The position numbers were made by a program, and so were the translations under genes. Under the pieces are notes generated by a model. The model worked only from the letters and a program-made list of their open reading frames with translations, made no database searches and was not told the DNA's origin. From Elusimicrobiaceae bacterium (GTDB taxonomy: Bacteria; Elusimicrobiota; Elusimicrobia; Elusimicrobiales; Elusimicrobiaceae), in the NCBI GenBank assembly GCA_017528825.1, contig JAFXOI010000001.1, forward strand, positions 62,001-126,000: 64,000 bases of DNA, in the 5' to 3' direction. Of the stretch, positions 53,680 through 62,437 are shown piece by piece; positions within the stretch are counted from its first letter, which is position 1, and the number at the start of each line of letters is the position of its first letter.

Positions 53680-54879
53680 ATGGCTATTACAGAACCGGAA
53701 TTTCAATTAGCATTACGTCAGCTGGAAGAACTTGCCAATTTATATGGCAAGAAAAGCGCATTGGTGCGCACGGCCCAAAAATTGCATCAACAACGCAAAA
53801 TATGGAAACAAAAATTCAAATTATTCTGTTACCGGCTGACACACAAACCGGTACAGAAACCGGCCAGTCAATTAAAGATTTTAATTCATGTACGGGGCGG
53901 GATTGGAGATGTATGCATGACCCGTCTGTTTGTGGCGCACTTGCGTGAGTTGTTGCCAACAGCACAACTCTATTTTTGCTATGACCATCAAGCCGCAGTA
54001 GACATGGTATTTGCCGACGGGCTCATCAACGGATATGTTGCCCAACCGTATGACCCGCGCGACTATGATTTGGTAATAGCCGGTTGCCATGCTTTCCATT
54101 TTGATCATATGGATAAAACCCGTCTGCAACAATTGGCCCCCGAGTGGATTCCCGCTTTGGAGAAAGCCCAAAAATTGCAAGAGAAACTCGCCATTGTTAC
54201 CAACAATACCCCGCACTTGGACGGACTGTGGGCACAAATTTCTATGAAGTACGGCTCGGCCCGCATTCCCAATATGGGGCTCACGGCTGGTGTTTTGGTG
54301 GGGCAAAATGATCGCGTCCCTTTGGAAATTAATTTAGATAAACTGGCCAAAACGCTTACGTCTTTTGGACTGTCTAATAAAAAATACATTACCATCCATG
54401 ACGGAACCAATACAAATACCGATTTGCACGGACGCGCCGCCACACGCTGTTGGCCGCGCGCCAATTGGGAACAATTCGGACGCTTATTTAAGCAACAATT
54501 TCCCGATATCCAAATCGTGCAATTAGGAGCTTCCAATAGTGTTCCGTTTGATTTTGCAGATGTCTGTTTAGTAGGCAAGACCCAAGTGGCGGATTTACCT
54601 TACATATTGGAAGGAGCGCTACTACATGTAGATGGCGAAAGCGGTATGACACAACTGGCCAACTTAACCAGCACGCAAGCAGTCGTAATGTTTGGCCCGA
54701 CCCCCGTCAAATACTTTGGGTACGAGCGCAATATCAATTTGCGGGCGGGTAAATGCCGTGAATGTATGTGTATCACGCCGGATTGGATGAGCAAATGTGC
54801 ACTCTTTGAAACCAACCGCTGCATGCATGCGATCACTCCGCAAAAAGTGTTGGAAGCGGTAAAACAAGCATTGGGCTAA
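53680..54879 (+). CDS. Glycosyltransferase family 9 (heptosyltransferase-like)
   Basis: 399 aa. An N-terminal helical extension (about 1-65) precedes a GT-B fold: LIHVRGGIGDVCMTRLFVAHL is the acceptor-site start and LLHVDGESGMTQLANL plus VVMFGPTPVKYFGY the donor-binding end of ADP-heptose transferases. A CRECMCITPDWMSKC motif is also typical. It has AGGAG and a promoter-like TGATACAAT upstream. Divergent from the GT8-galE unit. True heptose use is unproven. Confidence 0.85.
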   Translation: MAITEPEFQLALRQLEELANLYGKKSALVRTAQKLHQQRKIWKQKFKLFCYRLTHKPVQKPASQLKILIHVRGGIGDVCMTRLFVAHLRELLPTAQLYFCYDHQAAVDMVFADGLINGYVAQPYDPRDYDLVIAGCHAFHFDHMDKTRLQQLAPEWIPALEKAQKLQEKLAIVTNNTPHLDGLWAQISMKYGSARIPNMGLTAGVLVGQNDRVPLEINLDKLAKTLTSFGLSNKKYITIHDGTNTNTDLHGRAATRCWPRANWEQFGRLFKQQFPDIQIVQLGASNSVPFDFADVCLVGKTQVADLPYILEGALLHVDGESGMTQLANLTSTQAVVMFGPTPVKYFGYERNINLRAGKCRECMCITPDWMSKCALFETNRCMHAITPQKVLEAVKQALG

Positions 54880-54921
54880 GCGGAACATCTGAAAAGAAAA
54901 TTTGGCAAACGAAAAAAAAAT

Positions 54922-54930
54922 TGCTATACT
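54922..54930 (+). promoter_or_regulatory. Extended -10 promoter of tRNA-Ala
   Basis: TGCTATACT lies 28 nt before the tRNA start, following an A-rich tract (GAAAAAAAAA) that may act as an UP element. Confidence 0.55.
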
Positions 54931-54958
54931 ATATGGGTAGTAAGTAATCCCGTTTTAC

Positions 54959-55034
54959 GGGCCCGTAGCTCAGCTGGGAGAGCGCCTGCATGGCATGCAG
55001 GAGGTCGCAAGTTCGATCCTTGTCGGGTCCACCA
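54959..55034 (+). tRNA. tRNA-Ala (GGC)
   Basis: Acceptor GGGCCCG pairs with CGGGTCC. The anticodon stem CCTGC/GCAGG encloses ATGGCAT, so the anticodon is GGC. T arm GCAAG/CTTGT. CCA is encoded, unlike tRNA-Glu and tRNA-Phe. Confidence 0.97.
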
Positions 55035-55039
55035 TTTCA

Positions 55040-55067
55040 AGCCCTGCGCGTAAGCGTGGGGCTTTTA
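55040..55067 (+). terminator. Terminator of tRNA-Ala
   Basis: AGCCCTGCGC pairs with GCGTGGGGCT around a short loop, then TTTT. Confidence 0.75.
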
Positions 55068-55127
55068 ATTTGAGCCGAACAGGGTGCATTATAAGCAGGC
55101 GCTATTTCGCTTCCTAAAATGGCGCAC

Positions 55128-55166
55128 AGGTCGCAAGTGTGGTCTTTGTCGGGTCCACCATTTCAA
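55128..55166 (+). repeat. Remnant duplicate of the tRNA-Ala 3' half (att-like)
   Basis: AGGTCGCAAGT (55128-55138) and TGTCGGGTCCACCATTTCAA (55147-55166) repeat 55002-55012 and 55021-55040 exactly, with a few changes between. The 5' half of a tRNA is missing, so it cannot be functional. It looks like an attachment-site or tRNA-fragment duplication. A second terminator follows at 55170-55198. Confidence 0.8.
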
Positions 55167-55169
55167 AGA

Positions 55170-55198
55170 AAAACCTGCTCGCAAGAGTAGGTTTTTTA
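55170..55198 (+). terminator. Terminator after the tRNA-Ala remnant
   Basis: AACCTGCTC pairs with GAGTAGGTT around GCAA, with six T. Confidence 0.85.
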
Positions 55199-55212
55199 TT
55201 GGTAAGCAATTT

Positions 55213-55956
55213 TTACAATCCCAGTCCTAAACTTTCTATCAATGGTTCAGGCAGACCGGCCGCTTTCATTTTGTCTTGGGTTTTTTCGTAGGGGTAAGAT
55301 TGGCGTAAAAAGTGGAATTCTTGCCGCTCGCTGTCCCAAATGCCAAAGGCAGCGCGGGTATCATTGTCGCGGGGCTTTCCTACAGAGCCCGGGTTAATCA
55401 CATAACGTGCATTTTTATCTAATAGAAGCGTTTGTTGTTGGGTAACGGTGTGGACGTGGCACACTTGTTCATTGCCCAACATAAAAAAAGGAACGTGCGT
55501 GTGGCCCACAAACAAAATTTGCCCTTCCCACTTTTGATACATACTGTGAAACTGCATACTGCTAAAAAAGTATTCCTTAATAGGATCACGCGGCGTACCG
55601 TGTACAACTGCAAAATTTTCTTGCTGAATAATTCCCGGCAGATAAGAAATCGTGCGGATTGATTTTTTGCTTAATTGTTGAGCACTCCAATCCAGGGCTA
55701 AAAGTGCGTCTGTATTAAAGTATTCCTGCAGTTCCGGGTGGACAAAAATAGCATCGTGATTGCCCAATACTCCGATGGCTTTTCCGGCGGAAGATAATTC
55801 TAAATATTTTTGCACGCAGGCTTCCGGATCCGGGCCGTATCCCACCAAATCTCCGCAAAAAATATATTGGTCCACGCCGGCTTGTTGTAAACAACCCAAC
55901 ACCGCTTCAAAGGCTTCTAAATTACCGTGAATATCTGATAGGACTCCGTATTTCAT
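55213..55956 (-). CDS. Calcineurin-like metallophosphoesterase
   Basis: 247 aa. Metal-binding motifs are GVLSDIHGNLEAF, FCGDLVGYGPDP, GVLGNHDAI, FVGHTHVPF and a late NPGSVGKPRD. It resembles YfcE/DUF2156-like cytoplasmic phosphodiesterases. Its ATG shares a base with the smc stop (TGATG), so the two are coupled. Substrate unknown. Confidence 0.88.
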   Translation of the reverse strand: MKYGVLSDIHGNLEAFEAVLGCLQQAGVDQYIFCGDLVGYGPDPEACVQKYLELSSAGKAIGVLGNHDAIFVHPELQEYFNTDALLALDWSAQQLSKKSIRTISYLPGIIQQENFAVVHGTPRDPIKEYFFSSMQFHSMYQKWEGQILFVGHTHVPFFMLGNEQVCHVHTVTQQQTLLLDKNARYVINPGSVGKPRDNDTRAAFGIWDSERQEFHFLRQSYPYEKTQDKMKAAGLPEPLIESLGLGL

Positions 55957-58900
55957 CAGCGTGTTGCCAGGGCTTCCAGCTCTTCTTTTTTTGCCGTATC
56001 GGCTCTGTCGGCCAAATTGACAGACATTACTTTAGATACACCGCTTTCTTCCATGGTAATTCCATAGAGGCGGCGAGCCGATTCCATGGTACGTTTATTG
56101 TGCGTAACCACAATAAACTGGGTCGTGCTGGAGAATTCTTTAATCAAATGAACAAAGCGTTCCACATTGGCTTCGTCCAAAGCCGCATCCGCTTCGTCCA
56201 TAATACAGAACGGGGCCGGATTATGGGTAAAGAAAGCAAACAACAAAGACAGCGCCGTCAAGGTTTTCTCACCGCCGGACATAGAAGAAATATTTAACAG
56301 TTTTTTGCCGGGCGGCTGGGCATAAATTTCAATACCGGTCTCTAATAAATTTTCCGGATCGGTTAACACCAGGTCACATTCTCCCCCGCGGAACAAGGTT
56401 TGATAAATGTTCTTAAAATGCATTTTAACCTGTTCAAAAGTATATTTGAAATTGTCCCGCGTGGTTACATTAATCTTATGAATAGCGGAACGCAAATCTT
56501 TTTTCGCTTCTTCCAAATCATTAATCTGACTCTTGAGGAAATTGTGCCGCTCGGACAGTGCGTCATACTCTTCCGGAGCGGTCATATTCACCGCGCCCAT
56601 ATTTTCAATACGTTTGCGCATCATTTTCACGCGCTCATAATCTACCTGCTTGTCCCCAAAATTAAGTTGCGCTTCTTCCGGCGTAATGTTCCAACTCTCA
56701 AACAAATGATTTACCACCGTCGTGCGTTGGCGGCGAGCATTAGCCAAAGCATTTTCCAAATCATTCTGTTTAATTTGTTGTTCCGAATATTGCTTCTTGT
56801 TGGCGTTTAACGCCGTCATTTTATCGTTATATTCTTTTTTCATCACTTCTACGGATTGGCGCAATTTATATTCGTCGGTCTCTAAAGCAGCTAACGCGTC
56901 TCTCTCCGTAGATAACTGCGCTTGGGTAGATAATTTTTCGGCGGCTAATGCTTGCAAGCGGGCATTGGCGGCTTGAGCCGCTTCGGCGCGTTTGCCTTCA
57001 TTTTGCAACAGGGTATTATATTCAAATTCCGTTGATTTCAAATCTACTTCCACATTGTTACGGCGCAATTTAGCTTCATACAATTTTCCGTTGAGCTCAT
57101 TTAATTGCACTTTGGTTTTTTCGGTCTGTTGTTGCAAATCCGCTTTTTGCGTTTTCAATGTTTCGGCTTTTTGCTTTAATTCTTCTTGTTGTTGGAGTAA
57201 ATTATTCAAATCTTTTTCCAACTGTTGTAACTGTTGTTTGCGTTTTTCCACGCGTAGCAACAAATCCTCTTTTTGAGCGGCCTCGCGGGCTAATACTTCT
57301 TGTGCTTGTTTAAGTTCGCGCTCTTTAGATTGCAATTCCCCTTGCACGGCCCCCGCCGCCACCGCGGCTTCCTGCGCTTGCGCGCGCAACGTTTGAAGGG
57401 ACTGTTCAGCCAGCGTCATGGCTTCATAACCTTTGATCATTTCTTTAGAAAGAGTTTCTTCTTGAGTTGTTTTCTCGGCCAATGTTTCTTTTACACTTTC
57501 CTCTTCACCCCAATAGGCTTCCGGCGCAGAAACAGCCGCACCGGCACTGAGGAAAAATTCTCCTTCCAGTCCGCCCTCGCCGTCGGTTTGATAAGAGCCG
57601 ATTAACAGGGAAATTAAATTTTCCAGTTCAGCCGCATATTTCAATTCTTTTTGCAAAGACCCGGCGGCTTTCTTAACAGAAGGAACTTGATCTAAAATGA
57701 TAAATTTGCAACGCGCCTTGTCCTGCGCCTGCAAGACTTTCACCGCCGCTTGCACGGCCGCGCGGTTATCACACAGCACCGCATCTAAATACTTTCCAAA
57801 TGCTTCCTCTACCGCTGTAGACAATGCTTTTTTGTATTTCAATGCCTTGCGCAAAGTGCCTCTTACGCCGGCAATATGTGCTTTGTCAACAGCCTGCACC
57901 CCCAACCAATACGGATCATTGGCCCCGGCGGTACGTATCATTTCCAGTTTAGCGTTTAGAGCCGCTTTTTCTGATTTAATGGCCGAAAGTTGATCACTCA
58001 TCGTGCTGCGTTTTTGGCGCAACTGAGAAAGGGATTGTTCGGCTTGCGTAATTTTTTCACGGGCTTGCTGAGCTTGCTGTTGTTTGCTTTCCAAGCGTTG
58101 GCGGATTTCAGACAAGGCCTGTTCGATAGCGTCCACACCGCTGCTGGCTTGGCTACGTTTTTCTAAAGTAATTAAATCTTCATTTTCGCGTTGTACATTG
58201 GCCTGTTCTAAGGAAATTTTATTCTGGCATTCCATTTGGCTCTGCACCAGACGCATCAAATCATTGCTCGCCCGCTGGATTTGTAAATCGGTATCACGCA
58301 AGGTTTGATCCTGCCGTTGGGAAGCGGCAAAAGCCTCGTTATACTCTTTCTGTAAAGGAGCCAATTGCTCATCGGCATGAGCCAGTTGCTCTTTTAATTT
58401 GGCAATTGCCGGCGCAATCTCTTTCAAGCGGTTTTGCCCGCGTTCGGCCTCACTGCCGGAGGCGGCCAACTGCGCAGTAAATTCTGCTGTTAGATTGTCG
58501 CAGTTTTTAATTGCTCCTTCCAAAAGCCCCACCTTATATTTACTGGCGGCAATTTTTTCGTTAAACGTAGTCACTTCTTGTTGTTTATGCGTTAAATTCA
58601 AATCCATGGCGGCCGTTTGACCTTCTTGGGCAGAGATTTGATTTTCCAAATCCGCCATGCGTTTGACAATCGGCTCTAATTCTGCGGTATGTTTAGCAAT
58701 CAGCCCGTCGGCCTCTTTAATAGAACATAAGGAAATAGCGATTTCACTTTCTTTTAATTCTTCGCGGTATTTTTGATAAAGGCGGGCTTTGCGCGCTTCT
58801 CCGTCTAACTTTTTAATTTGTTCTTCAATCAGTACCACGGTATCTGATAAGCGCGCCAAATCTAAATCCACACGCTCCAAACGACGGATACATTCTTCTC

Positions 58901-59420
58901 GTTTCGCTTTATACTTAGATACACCCGCCACTTCTTCAAACATTTCCCGGCGTTGCTCCGGCGAAGCAGACAAGACACTTTCCACACCGCCCTGGTCGAT
59001 AATAGCATATCCTTCTCCGCCGATACCGGTATCTAAAAACAAATCGCGTATGTCGCGCAAGCGGCATTGCACTTTATTCAAATAATATTCACTTTCTCCG
59101 GAGCGGAAAATTTTACGCGTGACGGTAATTTCATTAAAATCAAGCGGTAGATTGCGCGTGGAGTTATCAAAAATCATACTCACTTGCGCCATGTTCAGCG
59201 GAGCGCGTTTGGCTGTTCCGTTAAAAATAATATCCACCATAGAAGCAGAGCGCAATGCCTTCCAACTCATTTCTCCGATAGTCCACCGCACGGAATCAAT
59301 CACGTTTGATTTACCGCAACCGTTGGGGCCCACCACACAGGTAATGCCCGGCTCAAAGTCCAGCCGCATACGGTCTGCAAATGATTTAAATCCGACAATT
59401 TCAATCGCTTTTAAATACAT
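55956..59420 (-). CDS. smc: Chromosome segregation protein SMC
   Basis: 1154 aa from the family start MYLKAIEIVGFKSFADRM at 59420 (AGAGGA 6 nt upstream); the frame continues 72 codons upstream as non-protein-like sequence. Walker A GPNGCGKSN at 31-39, a long coiled coil, a hinge at about 510-620, a second coil, then SGGEKTLTALSLLFAF and the DEADAALDEAN Walker B. Forms the core ATPase of bacterial condensin; scpA and scpB are not here. Confidence 0.95.
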   Translation of the reverse strand: MYLKAIEIVGFKSFADRMRLDFEPGITCVVGPNGCGKSNVIDSVRWTIGEMSWKALRSASMVDIIFNGTAKRAPLNMAQVSMIFDNSTRNLPLDFNEITVTRKIFRSGESEYYLNKVQCRLRDIRDLFLDTGIGGEGYAIIDQGGVESVLSASPEQRREMFEEVAGVSKYKAKREECIRRLERVDLDLARLSDTVVLIEEQIKKLDGEARKARLYQKYREELKESEIAISLCSIKEADGLIAKHTAELEPIVKRMADLENQISAQEGQTAAMDLNLTHKQQEVTTFNEKIAASKYKVGLLEGAIKNCDNLTAEFTAQLAASGSEAERGQNRLKEIAPAIAKLKEQLAHADEQLAPLQKEYNEAFAASQRQDQTLRDTDLQIQRASNDLMRLVQSQMECQNKISLEQANVQRENEDLITLEKRSQASSGVDAIEQALSEIRQRLESKQQQAQQAREKITQAEQSLSQLRQKRSTMSDQLSAIKSEKAALNAKLEMIRTAGANDPYWLGVQAVDKAHIAGVRGTLRKALKYKKALSTAVEEAFGKYLDAVLCDNRAAVQAAVKVLQAQDKARCKFIILDQVPSVKKAAGSLQKELKYAAELENLISLLIGSYQTDGEGGLEGEFFLSAGAAVSAPEAYWGEEESVKETLAEKTTQEETLSKEMIKGYEAMTLAEQSLQTLRAQAQEAAVAAGAVQGELQSKERELKQAQEVLAREAAQKEDLLLRVEKRKQQLQQLEKDLNNLLQQQEELKQKAETLKTQKADLQQQTEKTKVQLNELNGKLYEAKLRRNNVEVDLKSTEFEYNTLLQNEGKRAEAAQAANARLQALAAEKLSTQAQLSTERDALAALETDEYKLRQSVEVMKKEYNDKMTALNANKKQYSEQQIKQNDLENALANARRQRTTVVNHLFESWNITPEEAQLNFGDKQVDYERVKMMRKRIENMGAVNMTAPEEYDALSERHNFLKSQINDLEEAKKDLRSAIHKINVTTRDNFKYTFEQVKMHFKNIYQTLFRGGECDLVLTDPENLLETGIEIYAQPPGKKLLNISSMSGGEKTLTALSLLFAFFTHNPAPFCIMDEADAALDEANVERFVHLIKEFSSTTQFIVVTHNKRTMESARRLYGITMEESGVSKVMSVNLADRADTAKKEELEALATR

Positions 59421-59454
59421 AAAACGTCCTCTGCTTAAACGGGGATATATAGGT

Positions 59455-59463
59455 ATTATAACA
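59455..59463 (-). promoter_or_regulatory. Extended -10 promoter of smc
   Basis: TGTTATAAT on the minus strand, about 35 nt before the smc ATG. Confidence 0.55.
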
Positions 59464-59516
59464 TTTAGCAGGGATTTCTCGTGAGATAACCCCTTCCTTA
59501 TATATACTACGCGTAC

Positions 59517-59671
59517 GACGTAAAAACGTCTCCGAGGAACGTTCGAGGAAAAATAACACTTGCAAAATGCAAGAATATTTATTAGACTTTTCTCGTAAGG
59601 GTCTTTGGACTCAACTGTTTGTGTGTAGGATTGCAAACAGCAAACCTTTTGATTAATTCAACCCAGACCCT
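59517..59671 (+). other. Structured 5' leader of the 74-aa repeat protein
   Basis: Three hairpins precede the gene at 59705: GACGT/ACGTC (59517-59530); CTTGCA/TGCAAG near 59559-59573; and an outer AGGGTCT (59598-59604)/AGACCCT (59665-59671) enclosing CTGTTTG (59615-59621)/CAAACAG (59634-59640). TATACT near 59502 could be the -10. A regulated leader is likely, but only one copy is available. Confidence 0.5.
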
Positions 59672-59704
59672 GAAAGTAGTGCACTAAATAAGGAGGAAGT
59701 TAAA

Positions 59705-59929
59705 ATGGCTGAAAAAGTAATGAAAATCGGCGTAGAACGCGAAGATGGTTTCTTGTACTATATTGATAAAGACGGCGATGTGGCCCGTGTACAAATGGCC
59801 CGCGGCGGCAAAAAAGGCGGAAAGCCCAAAAAAGTAGAAAAAACCGGCATTAAAAAAGAAAAAGGATATTTGTATTTCTTAGACAAGAAAGGCGATATCT
59901 CTCGTGCCAAAATGGTAAACGCCAAATAA
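59705..59929 (+). CDS. Small protein of two tandem DKxGDxxR repeats
   Basis: 74 aa built of two similar units: IGVEREDGFLYYIDKDGDVA at about 7-26, and GIKKEKGYLYFLDKKGDISR at about 48-67, separated by a Lys/Gly linker (ARGGKKGGKPKKVEK). Basic, no signal peptide. The unit looks like a beta-hairpin; small conserved proteins of this type occur in several phyla without known function. AGGAGG lies 7 nt before the ATG. It has a long structured leader and its own terminator, suggesting strong or regulated expression. Confidence 0.8.
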   Translation: MAEKVMKIGVEREDGFLYYIDKDGDVARVQMARGGKKGGKPKKVEKTGIKKEKGYLYFLDKKGDISRAKMVNAK

Positions 59930-59944
59930 GTTTGCGTTTTACAG

Positions 59945-59986
59945 AACACCCCGCAAAGTGTCGAATAGACGCGGCGGGGTGTTTTT
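59945..59986 (+). terminator. Terminator of the 74-aa protein gene
   Basis: AACACCCCGC pairs with GCGGGGTGTT, followed by TTTT; long loop. Confidence 0.75.
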
Positions 59987-60006
59987 ACGTATAAATTGGT
60001 ACATTT

Positions 60007-61917
60007 TTATCTCATTCCGTATATCTGACGTAATTCGTCTCTCATTTCCTGTATTTTTTGTTTATAATATTTACGTTTTTTCCCCCACGATAAGTATCTC
60101 TTAATACAGTAACGTTTATATTTCCAATATAATTTCCGATAATTGCACAATTGCTTCAGTTTATAATCTAAGGTTTGATTATATAAACGTTGCAAGAGAA
60201 TCTCGTAATAAGGCGTTTTACGAGCATATTGCCACCAAATATGGGCATTAAAAGAAGTAGGGTCCTGCCAAGGTTTTATTCCGCCAGCGTAATGTAAGTA
60301 TCCCGCAGATTGCAAAGCATTTCTATACCGCAGACGTAGTCGGTAGGGCATTTCATTAGCCCAGTTTTTATGATAAATAGGAATTAGGTTTTCTACATTC
60401 CATTTATCTTCTAAAAACCTTATTTTCCCTTTACATACTACGTTTAAAACATCTTGGTCTAAATACCGGGGAGTCTTCAAGCGACGCAACGTGGACAAAC
60501 ATTTGGCAGTCATATCAAATTGTTTCATTTGTTCAATATTGCACACCAACAAGCCAGCTTGAAAATATTCAGAAGGATTGGTTAAGTGTAATACTTTTTC
60601 ATACGTTTGGTCGCCCGACAACCACTGACGTTCTGCCTCTATATCCCGGGCGGCTCCAAATAAAAAACCTTTCAAATCTGTATGAAAAACATCAGCCACA
60701 TCTTGTAAAAATATTGCATCACAATCACAATAAACTATTTTTTCAAAATGAGCAAAAATATGCGGGATGAAAAAACGCGCATAGGTCGCTTTTGAAAACC
60801 AACCATAGGTATAAAATAATTCTTGCGGATACTGCGCCAAATAGCGAGATATATCCATATAACGAAATTGAACATTGGAGGTCTGTATAGAATTTAAAAC
60901 CCGCTTGGTATCAGCCGTCAATCCATCGTCTAGTATATACGCCGTGTACGATAAAGAGGCAGAGGCATGGTCTATTAGAGATTGCAACGTAACAGCCAAA
61001 TACGGCGCAAAAGCTTCGCTACTAGACATGCAGACCGAAATCTCTCCTTTTACCCGCGGTTTGATATCCAAAATCAGACGCATATCCCCCACTAATGTTC
61101 TTTTTAATTCTCTAATTTTGGCTACTTTATGCTGGTATTGATATGTCAAATAAATTCCTTGCAATCTTTCGCCTAAATGTCCTAAGAGCCTTATTTGTTG
61201 CTCTGTTTGTGTAGTAGGATTAGGCAGACACTCTGCTTCTTTTAGAAGGGGAAATAACCATTCACAATAATCAAAAAACCATTTTTTACTAGCTACAAAA
61301 ATATTGGTAAAATATCCCTCCGCACCATGCAGATATTCTTGAGTAGCCCCTTTATATTCAGGTCTTTTTCGACATATGATACCCACCATATTATCCATAT
61401 CTTGAATATTTAAATCGGGACTAACAGTTTTATACTGTTGGTAAGGAGAACCAGGCCCTAATTTATGCATATCGAGTTTTTGGCCTACCAGCACATCATA
61501 TCCCTTTAAAGCATTTAGAATAGATTTTTCTTGTAATTGGTATTTTTGTATATAATTTGCATCCAATTGCGAACTATACAATAAGCCATATTTATCCGGT
61601 TCTTCCATATTATTCAGATCAAAACATAAATGCCTTCTGTAATGCATTAACCCAATATAATCCGGATTTCCTAATTTATCATAATTTTTCCACGCCCAAT
61701 ACATGACGCATAACTCATTGTAATACGAATTTTTGCTAGAAATATTATCTCCCGTGTTATCGCTGATGCAATTTTTGTGCAGCCACTCCTTGTCTTGGGC
61801 AGATAATGCTGTTTCATCTTCTATGGCACGGCCACTCTGGACCGGAACAAATATGTCACTTTTTAATAAAGTAGCCGGTTTATGGTAGGCAACTAATATT
61901 TTGATTTTTGGATTCAT
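60007..61917 (-). CDS. DUF4422-GT8 fusion glycosyltransferase
   Basis: 636 aa from the ATG at 61917 (GGGAGA upstream). The first about 300 residues are DUF4422 (ILVAYHKPATLL, PVQSGRAI, DNTGDNISSKNSYYNELCVMYWAWKN, HYRRHLCFD). The rest is GT8: VCMSSSEAFAPYLAVTLQSLIDH, YCDCDAIFLQD (DxD) and LHYAGGIKPWQD. Same fusion as the gene at 42713 but in a separate place, downstream of RNA copy C, and of normal base composition. Presumably adds two linked sugars to a surface glycan. Confidence 0.87.
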   Translation of the reverse strand: MNPKIKILVAYHKPATLLKSDIFVPVQSGRAIEDETALSAQDKEWLHKNCISDNTGDNISSKNSYYNELCVMYWAWKNYDKLGNPDYIGLMHYRRHLCFDLNNMEEPDKYGLLYSSQLDANYIQKYQLQEKSILNALKGYDVLVGQKLDMHKLGPGSPYQQYKTVSPDLNIQDMDNMVGIICRKRPEYKGATQEYLHGAEGYFTNIFVASKKWFFDYCEWLFPLLKEAECLPNPTTQTEQQIRLLGHLGERLQGIYLTYQYQHKVAKIRELKRTLVGDMRLILDIKPRVKGEISVCMSSSEAFAPYLAVTLQSLIDHASASLSYTAYILDDGLTADTKRVLNSIQTSNVQFRYMDISRYLAQYPQELFYTYGWFSKATYARFFIPHIFAHFEKIVYCDCDAIFLQDVADVFHTDLKGFLFGAARDIEAERQWLSGDQTYEKVLHLTNPSEYFQAGLLVCNIEQMKQFDMTAKCLSTLRRLKTPRYLDQDVLNVVCKGKIRFLEDKWNVENLIPIYHKNWANEMPYRLRLRYRNALQSAGYLHYAGGIKPWQDPTSFNAHIWWQYARKTPYYEILLQRLYNQTLDYKLKQLCNYRKLYWKYKRYCIKRYLSWGKKRKYYKQKIQEMRDELRQIYGMR

Positions 61918-61967
61918 ATAAATCTCCCAATCTACGATTTCGGAATCCACAAACAAACAATCTAGCC

Positions 61968-62205
61968 AACAAAAACGGCTGTTTGCCTAGAGACCATTCA
62001 CGCCCTCTAAAACAAACAGCCGTGGTTTGCCGTCACGATTGACGGCAAACACTCGGCACCACACTTCCAAGGGATCAGCTCGGACGTGTAGTGCCTAAAA
62101 CGACTGTTTTTGGTGTGAATGGGCTGCCTTTCGACAGCGCCCCCTACGGGATTCCAAAAACAGATAAATTTAAGTAAGCCGGATTAGGGCTTTGTTAACT
62201 CTTTT
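61968..62205 (-). ncRNA. Structured RNA, copy C (unrecognised family)
   Basis: Minus strand, plus-strand positions given. P0 62188-62192/62176-62180; P1 62163-62153/62113-62104; P4 62095-62086/62064-62055; P5 62050-62041/62034-62025; P6 62023-62013/61985-61975, then five T. The pseudoknot is CCATTCAC (62122-62115) with GTGAATGG (62001-61994), again different from A and B. P3 has a GAAA loop. P6b is TAGAG/CTCTA. The end lies about 50 nt before the DUF4422-GT8 ATG. The hpf gene is divergent. Confidence 0.85.
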
Positions 62206-62366
62206 CTCCTGTTACTACCCCACTATATTACCAAATTTTATGCATCCTTGTTTTTTACGGATTTTTTCCTATACTACTTAATAGGTTCTACTTACCCCGC
62301 GGCAAGGAGGCTTATCAAATTTATCTAATTCTGCTTTTATAACTATTCTTTTCCGTCAATTACGCG

Positions 62367-62396
62367 TTGACACAAATAGACAATTAATGATTAAAT
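62367..62396 (+). promoter_or_regulatory. Promoter of hpf-hprK-rapZ
   Basis: A consensus TTGACA (62367-62372) with TTAAAT (62391-62396) at an 18-nt spacing. Transcription would start near 62403, at the palindrome below. TAGACA/TGTCTA is also repeated in inverted form at 62378-62402, overlapping the -10. Confidence 0.6.
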
Positions 62397-62402
62397 GTCT
62401 AT

Positions 62403-62416
62403 ACGGGATATCCCGT
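62403..62416 (+). promoter_or_regulatory. 14-bp perfect palindrome, possible operator
   Basis: ACGGGATATCCCGT is fully self-complementary and lies at the predicted transcription start, 21 nt before the hpf ATG. Could be a repressor site. Confidence 0.45.
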
Positions 62417-62437
62417 TGAAATTATGTGGAGGAAGTT

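Noticed and set aside
59421-59636. N-terminal extension of SMC by 72 codons
   Set aside because: It overlaps the promoter and structured leader, is not protein-like, and the family starts at MYLKAIEIVGF with a good ribosome site.
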